A stretch of 8,741 nt of DNA from Aquincola sp. (GCA_029884035.1 JAOUIM010000133.1:1-8741), one strand, 5' to 3'; counted from the stretch's first letter, positions 1 to 6,727 are shown. Numbers and translations are program-made. The notes: generated by a model from the sequence alone, not told the origin.

Positions 1-973
1 CGTCGCAAGCCACGCAATGTTCAAGAGCCTGCTGTTCCTCGGCACGGGCTCGGTGCTGCATGCGACCGCGGAGCGCAACCTCGGCAAGCTCGGTGGACTG
101 ATCCGCACCATGCCGTGGGTAGCCTGCGTCACTCTGGTGGGCGTGCTGGCCAGTGCCGGCCTGCCGCCGCTGGGCGGCTTCGTGTCGGAGTGGCTGCTGC
201 TGCAGAGCTTCCTGTTCACGCCGGGCCTGCCGCACTCGGTGCTCAACATGCTGATCCCGGTGTTCGCCGCGCTGATCGCGCTGGTGGCTGCGCTGGCCGG
301 CTACACCATGGTCAAGTTCTTCGGCATCATCTTCCTCGGCCAGCCGCGCGAGGACAAGCTCGCTCAGGCCCACGACGCGGGTCACTGGGAGCGCGCCGGC
401 ATGCTATGGCTGGTGGCGGGCTGCCTCGCGCTGGGCCTGCTGCCCAACCAGTTCATCCAGGTCATCGACCCCGTCACACGGCAGCTGGTGGCGGCCGGCC
501 TGGGCGACGCGGTCGCCGCCCAGGGCTGGCTGCTGGCCCCCACCGGCGTCGAGCGCGCGAGCTACGGGCCGGCCATCTTCCTGCTCGGCGTGGCGGCCAG
601 CTGGGCCCTGGCCTGGCTGCTGGTGCGCCGGCTCTATCACGGGCGGCTGCGGCGCGCGGCACCCTGGGCCTGTGGCTTTCCGTGGCCCAACGCGCGCATG
701 CAGGACACGGCCGAAGGCTTCGGTCAGCCGATCCGCCAGATCTTCGAGCCGTTCTTTCGGATGCGGCGCGAGCTGCCGAGCCCGTTCGATGCCCGGCCGC
801 GCTACCTCGTAACGGTTGAGGACCATGTCTGGCATTGGATCTACCTGCCGATCGGCGCGGCGGTGGCGCGCGTCGCGCGCCTGGTTGGCCTGCTGCAGCA
901 GGGCCGCATCGCGGTCTACCTGCTGTACAGCTTCCTGACCCTGATCGCCATGCTGCTGCTGGTGACGAGATGA
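1..973 (+). CDS. hyfB: HyfB-like antiporter-type membrane subunit, 3' part only
   Basis: This is the C-terminal part of a large membrane subunit related to NuoL/MrpA antiporters, as in HyfB of hydrogenase-4. The reading frame is already open at base 2 (residues VASHA precede the first Met at base 17), so the gene begins upstream and that Met is internal. The visible part starts at the conserved transmembrane stretch HAMFKSLLFLGTGSVLH, whose Lys corresponds to the channel lysine of late antiporter helices, followed by the family segment SAGLPPLGGFVSEW. Several further hydrophobic helices follow, then a long polar linker and a final helix near the C-terminus. In the cell it would sit in the inner membrane and contribute a proton (or sodium) path. 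Its TGA lies 10 bases before the next start codon, so it is in one operon with hyfC. Assignment to HyfB rather than another NuoL-like paralogue rests on gene order and overall pattern. Confidence 0.88.
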   Translation, partial: VASHAMFKSLLFLGTGSVLHATAERNLGKLGGLIRTMPWVACVTLVGVLASAGLPPLGGFVSEWLLLQSFLFTPGLPHSVLNMLIPVFAALIALVAALAGYTMVKFFGIIFLGQPREDKLAQAHDAGHWERAGMLWLVAGCLALGLLPNQFIQVIDPVTRQLVAAGLGDAVAAQGWLLAPTGVERASYGPAIFLLGVAASWALAWLLVRRLYHGRLRRAAPWACGFPWPNARMQDTAEGFGQPIRQIFEPFFRMRRELPSPFDARPRYLVTVEDHVWHWIYLPIGAAVARVARLVGLLQQGRIAVYLLYSFLTLIAMLLLVTR

Positions 974-976
974 GGA
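971..976 (+). promoter_or_regulatory. Ribosome binding site of hyfC
   Basis: The purine-rich TGAGGA overlaps the hyfB stop codon and lies 7 bases before the ATG at 984. It supports that ATG as the hyfC start and suggests translational coupling to hyfB. Confidence 0.55.
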
Positions 977-983
977 CGCCGCG

Positions 984-1931
984 ATGACCGTCTATGCCTT
1001 CGTCTCGCAGCTGCTCGAGATCGTGGCGGCGCTGCTGCTCGCGCCGCTGCTGGCGGGCTGGGTCAACCAGTGGCGTGCCTGGCTGCAGAACCGTTCGGCG
1101 CCGAACCTGCTGCAGCCCTACCGGGTGTTGCACAAGCTCTTCCACAAGGAGTCGGTCCTCGCCGAGCATGCCTCGCCGATCTTCCGTTCGGCGCCCTACA
1201 TCGTGTTCGGCTGCATGACGCTGGCCTGCTCGATCGTCCCCACGCTCTCGACCGACCTGCCGCTGTCGCCGGCCGCCGACGCGATCGCGCTGGTCGGCCT
1301 GTTCGCGTTGGCACGCGTGTTCATCTCGCTGGCTGCGATGGACATCGGCACCGCCTTCGGCTCGCTCGGCGCGCGCCGCGAGATGCTGGTTGGGTTTCTG
1401 GCCGAGCCGGCCCTGCTGATGGTCCTGTTCTCGGCCTCGTTGATCTCGCAGTCGACCTCGCTGACTACCATGGTCGGCACCCTGGCACATCGCGACCTGG
1501 CCATCTACCCGGGCCTGGCCTTCGCGGGCGTGGCCTTCATGATGGTCTCGCTGGCCGAGAACGCCCGTGTACCGGTCGACAACCCGGCGACGCACCTCGA
1601 GCTGACGATGATCCACGAGGCGCTGATCCTCGAGTATTCCGGCCGCCACCTGGCACTGCTCGAATGGGCCGCGAGCCTCAAGCTGTTCGCCTACTCCTGC
1701 ATCGGCCTGGCGCTGTTCGTGCCCTGGGGCATCGCCGAAGCCGACGCCCCGCTGGCCTTGCTGCTGGCGCTGCCGGTCCTGGCGCTCAAGCTCGCCGTCG
1801 GCGGCATCGCGCTCGCGGTGCTCGAGACCGTCAGCGCCAAGATGCGTATCTTCCGCGTGCCCGAGTTCCTCGCCACCGCTTTCCTGCTCGCCGTGATCGG
1901 CCTGCTGGTGCACATCCTGCTGAGCCGATGA
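984..1931 (+). CDS. hyfC: HyfC/NuoH-like membrane anchor subunit
   Basis: A 315-residue, strongly hydrophobic protein with about eight predicted membrane helices, the usual size for HycD/HyfC/NuoH-family subunits. In complex I this subunit connects the peripheral redox arm to the membrane arm. Recognisable family motifs are QPYRVLHKLFHKE (residues 44-56), GTAFGSLGARREM (122-134) with its cytosolic Arg pair, and AENARVPVDNPATHLEL followed by TMIHEA (191-213), which is the acidic loop region typical of NuoH relatives. LETVSAKMRIFRVPEF (280-295) is the C-terminal signature. The ATG at 984 has a good ribosome binding site and lies 10 bases after hyfB; hyfE follows after 23 bases. The conserved acidic residues of the loop are intact, so the coupling path between peripheral and membrane arms appears preserved even though the large subunit has lost its metal site. 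Confidence 0.93.
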   Translation: MTVYAFVSQLLEIVAALLLAPLLAGWVNQWRAWLQNRSAPNLLQPYRVLHKLFHKESVLAEHASPIFRSAPYIVFGCMTLACSIVPTLSTDLPLSPAADAIALVGLFALARVFISLAAMDIGTAFGSLGARREMLVGFLAEPALLMVLFSASLISQSTSLTTMVGTLAHRDLAIYPGLAFAGVAFMMVSLAENARVPVDNPATHLELTMIHEALILEYSGRHLALLEWAASLKLFAYSCIGLALFVPWGIAEADAPLALLLALPVLALKLAVGGIALAVLETVSAKMRIFRVPEFLATAFLLAVIGLLVHILLSR

Positions 1932-1954
1932 GATGAGATCGCGGCGGCACTGAC

Positions 1955-2614
1955 ATGACCGAACTCTTCACGCAGTTCATCAACCTGCTCGGTGCCGTGC
2001 TGCTGCTGCTGGCCTTCGCCATGATCACGCAGCGCCGCGTGTTGTCGCTGATCCACCTGTTCACGATGCAGGGCGCGACGCTCGTCGCCTCCACGGCCGT
2101 GGTCGGCTATGTGACGCAGCAGCCGCACCTGTACGTGTCGGCAGGCATCACCTTCGTGCTCAAGGTGCTGGTGATACCCATCCTTCTGCACCGCGTGATC
2201 GACCGCCTCCAGGTGCGCTGGGACCTGGAATCACTGATCAACATCCCGACCACGATGCTGATCGGCATCCTGCTCGTCATCTTCGCCTTCAACCTCGCGC
2301 TGCCGATCGCCCAGCTGTCGTCGACCATCTCGCGCGGGTCGCTGGGCATCGCGCTGGCGTGCGTGCTGCTGTCCTTCCTGATGATGATCACACGCGCCAA
2401 GGCGGTGCCTCAGGTGATCGCGTTCCTGTCGATGGAAAACGGCCTGTTCTTCGCCGCCACCTCGGCCACCTACGGCATGCCGATGGTGGTGGAGCTGGGC
2501 ATCGCGCTGGACGTCCTGATCGGCGTGCTGATCCTGGGTGTGTTCATGTTCCAGATCCGCGAGCAGTTCGACAGCCTGGACATCCGCAACCTCGAACGCC
2601 TGAAGGAAGACTGA
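1955..2614 (+). CDS. hyfE: HyfE-like membrane subunit
   Basis: A 219-residue integral membrane protein with about six to seven predicted helices, matching the size and pattern of HyfE of hydrogenase-4. This subunit carries a NuoK-related C-terminal part and is present in Hyf-type and Ehr-type complexes but not in hydrogenase-3. Visible family traits are the N-terminal helix followed by the basic turn TQRRVLSL, the stretch GITFVLKVLVIPILLHR (residues 83-99), and the acid-containing helical segment LSMENGLFFAA (residues 157-167), where the Glu inside a hydrophobic helix resembles the membrane Glu of NuoK. The protein ends in a charged tail (REQFDSLDIRNLERLKED). Only a weak ribosome binding site precedes the ATG. 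The downstream gene starts 3 bases after its stop codon. The functional role is inferred from complex I: part of the chain of buried charges through the membrane arm. Confidence 0.9.
   Translation: MTELFTQFINLLGAVLLLLAFAMITQRRVLSLIHLFTMQGATLVASTAVVGYVTQQPHLYVSAGITFVLKVLVIPILLHRVIDRLQVRWDLESLINIPTTMLIGILLVIFAFNLALPIAQLSSTISRGSLGIALACVLLSFLMMITRAKAVPQVIAFLSMENGLFFAATSATYGMPMVVELGIALDVLIGVLILGVFMFQIREQFDSLDIRNLERLKED
2603..2607 (+). promoter_or_regulatory. Ribosome binding site supporting a TTG start for hyfF
   Basis: AAGGA inside the last codons of hyfE lies 10 bases before TTG at 2618. There is no in-frame ATG until after the first conserved helix, so this site supports the non-ATG start. Confidence 0.5.
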
Positions 2615-2617
2615 GCG

Positions 2618-4075
2618 TTGGAAACCCTGCTGTTCGTGCTCGGCATCCCGCTCGCGGGCGGGCTGGTGCTGGCGCTGATGGGCCACCGCGATGCGGCGAT
2701 GGAGGTCAACGTCGCGTTCAGCCTGGGCACCTTCCTGGCCTCGTGCGTGCTCACGGCGCAGGTGATCGAGAACGGCCCGCTGTTCGTCTGGGACCGCGCT
2801 TTCTTCATCGACGCCCTCAACTTGTTCCTGGTCACGCTGACGGCCTTCGTCGGGCTGACCACGGCCATCTTCTCGCGGCCCTACATGCGCGTCGAGCGCG
2901 ACCACGGCAAGATGACGCCGCCGCGGCTGCGCCTGTACCACAGCATGTATCAGCTGTTCAACTTCACGATGCTGCTGGCGCTGATGACCAACAACATGGG
3001 CATCCTGTGGGTGGCGATGGAAGCCGCGACGCTGACCACCGTGCTGCTGGTCAGCGTCTACCGCACCGCGGCCAGCCTGGAGGCCGCGTGGAAGTACTTC
3101 ATCCTGTGCGGCGTGGGCATCGCGCAGGCCCTGTTCGGCACCGTGCTGCTGTACATGGCGTCCGAACGCGTTGTGGGCAGCGGGGGTGGCGCCCTGCTGT
3201 GGACGAATCTGGACACAGTGAAATCCCAGCTCAACCCGCACATCATGATGCTGGCGTTCGTGTTCCTGTTCATCGGCTATGGCACCAAGGTCGGGCTCGT
3301 GCCGCTGCACAACTGGTTGCCCGACGCCCACGCCGAAGGCCCGACGCCGGTTTCGGCCGTGCTCTCGGGGCTGCTGCTGAACGTGGCGCTGTATGCGATC
3401 CTGCGCTGCAAGGTGCTGACCGACGGCGCGCTCGCGAGTCCGCTGGCCGGCCAGATGATGATCGGCTTCGGCCTGATCTCCGTCGTCGCGGCAGCGTTCC
3501 TGCTGACGCGGCAGCGGGACGTCAAGCGCATGTTCGCCTATTCGTCGATCGAGCACATGGGCCTGATGACATTCGCCTTCGGACTCGGCGGGCCGATCGC
3601 CAACTTCGCTGGCCTGCTGCACATGACGGTGCACTCGCTGGTCAAGTCGGCGATCTTCTTCGCCGTCGGCCATGCGGCGCAGAAGGCCGGCACCCAGGTG
3701 ATGGACGATATCCGCGGGCTGATCAAGGTCAGCCCCACCGTGGCTTGGGGCCTGATGCTGGGCTCGCTGGCCATCCTGGGCATGCCGCCGTTCGGCGTCT
3801 TCGCCAGCGAGTTCCTGATCATCACCACCGCGATGCGCGAGCAACCCTGGACCACGCCGTTCCTGCTGCTGGCCCTGGGCGTGGCCTTCGCCTCCGTATT
3901 CGCCCGCGTGCAGCCGATGGTGTTCGGCGACACGACGCTCAAGCCGCTCGCGCATCCACCGGCGCTCGTCCCCGTGTTCGTGCATCTGGCGCTCGGACTC
4001 ATGCTGGGCCTGTACATCCCGCCCTACCTCGACGCGTGGTACCGCGAGGCGGCGCGGATGATCGGCGGAGGCTGA
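2618..4075 (+). CDS. hyfF: HyfF-like antiporter-type proton-channel subunit
   Basis: A 485-residue polytopic membrane protein of the NuoL/M/N and MrpA/D family, close in size to HyfF. Channel residues recognisable by motif are Glu135 in WVAMEAATLTTVLLV (TM5 Glu equivalent), Lys159 in AAWKYFILCGVG, Lys224 and His231 in GYGTKVGLVPLHNWLPDAHA (TM7 Lys region), followed by EGPTPVSAVLSG, and His339/Lys343 in HSLVKSAIFFAVGHA (TM12 Lys equivalent). DVKRMFAYSSIEHMG (301-315) is also a family signature. All residues expected for ion translocation in complex I relatives appear retained. The start is TTG, 3 bases after hyfE and with a reasonable ribosome binding site; it gives a sensible hydrophobic first helix (METLLFVLGIPLAGG). 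hyfG follows after 5 bases. The HyfF assignment over HyfD rests on its position directly after hyfE and directly before hyfG. Confidence 0.92.
   Translation: METLLFVLGIPLAGGLVLALMGHRDAAMEVNVAFSLGTFLASCVLTAQVIENGPLFVWDRAFFIDALNLFLVTLTAFVGLTTAIFSRPYMRVERDHGKMTPPRLRLYHSMYQLFNFTMLLALMTNNMGILWVAMEAATLTTVLLVSVYRTAASLEAAWKYFILCGVGIAQALFGTVLLYMASERVVGSGGGALLWTNLDTVKSQLNPHIMMLAFVFLFIGYGTKVGLVPLHNWLPDAHAEGPTPVSAVLSGLLLNVALYAILRCKVLTDGALASPLAGQMMIGFGLISVVAAAFLLTRQRDVKRMFAYSSIEHMGLMTFAFGLGGPIANFAGLLHMTVHSLVKSAIFFAVGHAAQKAGTQVMDDIRGLIKVSPTVAWGLMLGSLAILGMPPFGVFASEFLIITTAMREQPWTTPFLLLALGVAFASVFARVQPMVFGDTTLKPLAHPPALVPVFVHLALGLMLGLYIPPYLDAWYREAARMIGGG
4067..4071 (+). promoter_or_regulatory. Ribosome binding site fixing the hyfG start
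   Basis: GGAGG at the very end of hyfF lies 9 bases before the ATG at 4081. It decides the hyfG start, because the same frame stays open for about 1.7 kb upstream through hyfF and a longer call would be wrong. Confidence 0.7.
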
Positions 4076-4080
4076 CCGCC

Positions 4081-5604
4081 ATGTCGATGCTGGTGCCACT
4101 GCCGACGCCGCTGCCGATCCGCCACGGCGTGGTGGATCGAGAGGGTTGGCTCGCCGTCGCGCGGGATGTGCTCGACAGCGGCGGCCGACTGGTGTCGCTG
4201 TGGGGCAGCCAGCGGCCGAGCGGTGCGGTGGCCTGTGCAGCCTATGCCTTCTCCGTCGAGGGCACGCTGGCGTGGATCGAGTTGCCGCTGGCCGCCGGCG
4301 ACGGCTACCCCGACCTCGCAGGCCTGTTTCCCGCCGCCGCGCGCATGCAGCGCGCCACGATGGACCTGTTGGGCATCGCCGCTGCCGCCGCGCTCGACGC
4401 CCGCCCCTGGCTCGACCATGGCCTGTGGCCGCTGCAGTGGCGGGCGTTGCGCGACCACGCGGCGCCCCCGGGCGCGACGGCAGAACTGCCGTCGGACTAT
4501 CCGTTCGTTCGCGTCAAAGGCGACGGCGTGCACGAGATCGCGGTCGGACCGGTGCATGCCGGCATCATCGAGCCGGGGCACTTCCGCTTCTCGGTCGTCG
4601 GCGAGAAGGTGCTGCGCCTCGAGCAGCACCTGGGCTACGTGCACAAGGGCATCGAACGGCGCTTCACCGAACTGGCACCACACGACGCGTACCGCCTCGC
4701 GGGCCGCGTCTCGGGCGACTCGACCGTGGCCTACGCCTGGGCGTATTGCATGGCACTCGAGTCGGCTGTCGGCTGCGAGGCGCCCCCGCGGGCGTCCTGG
4801 CTGCGCGCCCTGATGCTCGAACGCGAGCGCGTCGCCAACCACCTCGGCGACCTGGGCGCGCTCGGCAACGACGCCGCGCTGGGCTTCGGCCTGGCCCAGT
4901 TCTCGCGCTTGCGCGAAGACTGGCAACGCCTGTCGTTCGATGCCTTCGGTCACCGGCTGATGATGGACTGCATCGTCCCAGGCGGCGTCGCCGTCGATCC
5001 CGACCGTTCGCTGCTTGATGGCCTGTCGCGCCAATGCGCGGCGATCGAAGTCGAGTTGCTCACGCTGCGCGCGGTCTACGACGAACATGCCGGGCTGCAG
5101 GACCGATTCATCGCCACCGGCGTCGTCGCGCCGAAGTTGGCGGCGCAGCTCGGACTCACGGGCCTGGCCGGCCGCGCGAGCGGCCAGGCCTGGGATCTGC
5201 GCTGCAACCCTTCGCATCCCCCCTACGATCAACTCGACGTGACGATGGCCACGCACCGCAACGGCGACGTGGCCGCCCGCGTCGCCGTGCGCTTCGACGA
5301 GGCGATGGAGTCGCTGCGCCTGATCCGCGCGATCTGTGCCGAGTTGCCCGAAGGGGCGGTGCGCGATGACCTGGAACTGCCCGCGCGCGAGGCCGTCGGC
5401 GCCGGCTGGATCGAAGGCTGGCGCGGCGAGGTCTTCGTGGCCCTGGAACTCACTGCCGATGGTCGGATCCGGCGCTGCCACTGCCATGACCCGTCGTGGC
5501 AAAACTGGCCGGTGCTCGAACATGCCGTGATCGGCAACATCGTCCCCGACTTCCCGCTCATCAACAAGAGCTTCAACCTGTCCTATTCGGGACACGACCT
5601 CTGA
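4081..5604 (+). CDS. hyfG: HyfG-like large subunit lacking the NiFe ligands (Ehr type)
   Basis: A 507-residue fusion of a NuoC-like domain (about residues 10-115; motif YPDLAGLFPAA at 77-87 and MDLLGI at 94-99) and a NuoD/hydrogenase-large-subunit domain (about 140-507). The second domain is clear from VHEIAVGPVHAGIIEPGHF (150-168), LGYVHKGIE (184-192) and LMLERERVANHLGDLG (244-259). In catalytic group 4 hydrogenases the nickel-iron centre is held by two CxxC motifs. Here the first site reads RVSGDSTVAYA, with Ser211 and Ser214 where the cysteines belong; the match to the HycE pattern is gapless through Glu227. The second site reads DPSWQNW, with Ser472 and Asn475 in place of the cysteines. 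The protein ends in NKSFNLSYSGHDL, with no C-terminal extension of the sort removed during hydrogenase maturation. It therefore cannot bind Ni-Fe in the usual way and resembles Ehr large subunits; its substrate is unknown. The stop overlaps the next start (TGATG). Confidence 0.93.
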   Translation: MSMLVPLPTPLPIRHGVVDREGWLAVARDVLDSGGRLVSLWGSQRPSGAVACAAYAFSVEGTLAWIELPLAAGDGYPDLAGLFPAAARMQRATMDLLGIAAAAALDARPWLDHGLWPLQWRALRDHAAPPGATAELPSDYPFVRVKGDGVHEIAVGPVHAGIIEPGHFRFSVVGEKVLRLEQHLGYVHKGIERRFTELAPHDAYRLAGRVSGDSTVAYAWAYCMALESAVGCEAPPRASWLRALMLERERVANHLGDLGALGNDAALGFGLAQFSRLREDWQRLSFDAFGHRLMMDCIVPGGVAVDPDRSLLDGLSRQCAAIEVELLTLRAVYDEHAGLQDRFIATGVVAPKLAAQLGLTGLAGRASGQAWDLRCNPSHPPYDQLDVTMATHRNGDVAARVAVRFDEAMESLRLIRAICAELPEGAVRDDLELPAREAVGAGWIEGWRGEVFVALELTADGRIRRCHCHDPSWQNWPVLEHAVIGNIVPDFPLINKSFNLSYSGHDL

Positions 5605-6155
5605 TGTGGACCATCGTCAAGCAGATCGTGCGCACCGGCATCCTCACCGAGCCAGCCCCGGCGCAGGACGATGCGCTTCACCTGCAGGCCGATCGAATCC
5701 AGCGCGAGATCCTCGACGTCCTGGGGCAGGCGCTGACGGTCCGGCAGGTCGACGCCGGTTCGTGCAACGGCTGCGAACTGGAGATCCATGCACTCAACAA
5801 TCCCTACTACAACCTCGAAGGCCTGGGCATCCGGTTCGTCGCCAGCCCACGCCACGCCGACCTGCTGCTCGTCACCGGCCCGGTGTCGCGCCACATGGAA
5901 GAGGCGCTGCGCCGCACCTACGGCGCGACGCCCGAACCGCGCCTGGTCGTCGCGGTCGGCGATTGCGGCTGCTCGGGCGGAATCTTCGGCGAGAGCTATG
6001 CCAGTTGTGGCCAGGTCGCGAACGTGATCCCGGTGGACGTAGCCGTGCCAGGTTGCCCGCCGCCGCCGCTCGAGATCCTGCGCGGCATCCTGACGGCGGT
6101 GCGACGCGGGCGCACGAGTGCCTTCGGCAATGGCAGTATCGCCACGACCGGCTGA
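5604..6155 (+). CDS. hyfI: HyfI/NuoB-like iron-sulphur small subunit
   Basis: A 183-residue protein of the NuoB/HycG/HyfI family, which binds the [4Fe-4S] cluster next to the large subunit (the N2 equivalent of complex I). The four expected ligands are visible: Cys54 and Cys57 in GSCNGCELE, Cys121 in VGDCGCSGGIFG, and Cys151 in VPGCPPPPLEIL. The spacing CNGC is of the hydrogenase type, not the tandem Cys-Cys of true NuoB. Extra cysteines are Cys123 and Cys135. A start at 5604 is chosen because its ATG overlaps the hyfG stop by one base, a typical coupled arrangement, and because the frame further upstream reads as out-of-frame hyfG. The N-terminal stretch MWTIVKQIVRTG matches the amphipathic start usual in this family. 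It is the last gene of the block; it faces the convergent lipoprotein gene across 16 bases. Electron transfer to or from the cluster is presumably retained, but the partner is unknown. Confidence 0.93.
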   Translation: MWTIVKQIVRTGILTEPAPAQDDALHLQADRIQREILDVLGQALTVRQVDAGSCNGCELEIHALNNPYYNLEGLGIRFVASPRHADLLLVTGPVSRHMEEALRRTYGATPEPRLVVAVGDCGCSGGIFGESYASCGQVANVIPVDVAVPGCPPPPLEILRGILTAVRRGRTSAFGNGSIATTG

Positions 6156-6171
6156 GCGCTCGCAACGACGG

Positions 6172-6675
6172 CTACTGACTGCCCTGCTGCGCGCGCGTGT
6201 CGTCGGTGATGGCGGTGCTCGCGACCTTGCCGTCGCGATCGAACGTGACGCTGAAGAACTTGGGCGACTGGCCGTCGAGCCAGCGCCAGTCCCAATGTTC
6301 CTCGTCGGGCTTCAGTTCGTACTTGGCCGTCTTGGCGGGTTGGCCCAGGAGGCGGCGTACCTGCGCCTTGTCCAGCCCGGGCGTCACCTTCGCGAACTCG
6401 GTGGCCTTGAGCACCTGGCGCAGCGCGCTCATCTTGCCGTCGGCACCAATCGTGATCATGTAGTTCACCTGGCCATTGGGTTGGCGCGGAAACTCGAACG
6501 TGCGGCTGCCGTCGGGCTCGCTGTAGACGGCCGCCGGCTCGCCGAACTCGCGCTTCACGTCGGCCTCGGTGGCCACGCCCTCCTCGAGCCTGGCAATCTT
6601 CTGCGGATCGCAGCCGGCCAGGGCCAGCAACGCACCGAACCACGACGCCAACACCATCCGTTCAAACGGCCGCAT
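6172..6675 (-). CDS. Lipoprotein with two BamE-like (SmpA/OmlA) domains
   Basis: A 167-residue predicted lipoprotein. From the ATG at 6675 the N-terminus reads as a signal peptide (MRPFERMVLASWFGALLALAGC) with lipobox LALAGC and lipidated Cys22. The mature part carries two similar units: residues about 33-89 (GVATEADVKREFGEPAAVY ... IGADGKMSALRQVL) and about 98-156 (TPGLDKAQVRRLLGQPAKTA ... FDRDGKVASTAI). Both fit the SmpA/OmlA fold of BamE, an accessory factor of outer-membrane protein assembly. The standard single-domain BamE is shorter, so this is probably a paralogue or a betaproteobacterial variant, and I give no gene symbol. The residue after the Cys is Asp, which in E. coli tends to retain lipoproteins in the inner membrane. 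The frame is open further upstream to 6729, but that start gives no signal peptide at the N-terminus; GGGGGTGG just before 6675 supports the shorter start. Confidence 0.8.
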   Translation of the reverse strand: MRPFERMVLASWFGALLALAGCDPQKIARLEEGVATEADVKREFGEPAAVYSEPDGSRTFEFPRQPNGQVNYMITIGADGKMSALRQVLKATEFAKVTPGLDKAQVRRLLGQPAKTAKYELKPDEEHWDWRWLDGQSPKFFSVTFDRDGKVASTAITDDTRAQQGSQ

Positions 6676-6688
6676 TCGCCACCCCCGG

Positions 6689-6694
6689 TAAAAT
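6689..6694 (+). promoter_or_regulatory. Candidate -10 element for the DUF3460-scpA unit
   Basis: TAAAAT stands out as an AT-rich hexamer in a very GC-rich divergent gap and would place a transcript start roughly 27 bases before the ATG at 6728. I see no convincing -35 hexamer at 16-18 bases upstream, so the call is tentative. Confidence 0.3.
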
Positions 6695-6727
6695 CGCTTC
6701 AACGTTCCATTCTGACCCTGCGCCGAC

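Noticed and set aside
474..1913. Antisense open frame of 479 codons across hyfB and hyfC
   Set aside because: Low-complexity Gln/Arg/Asp/Gly-rich translation without motifs; shadow of real membrane-protein genes.
2359..4080. Long in-frame extension upstream of hyfG, giving an apparent protein of over 1000 residues
   Set aside because: The extension is hyfF read in another frame: its translation is rich in Arg, Ala, Gly and Pro without family motifs, while hyfF in its own frame is clearly conserved. The strong ribosome binding site and ATG at 4081 mark the true start.
2231..4099. Long antisense open frame of 622 codons across hyfE and hyfF
   Set aside because: It is a high-GC shadow with His/Gln/Arg/Glu-rich low-complexity translation and no recognisable domain; the plus strand is well supported by motifs.
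4024..5595. Antisense open frame of 523 codons across hyfG
   Set aside because: Same reasoning: composition is typical of GC-rich reverse-strand reading, and hyfG on the plus strand has clear homology.
6154..6161. GAGCGCTC palindrome between hyfI and the lipoprotein gene as a terminator
   Set aside because: Only 8 bases with no loop and no T-run; chance occurrence is likely in this GC content.
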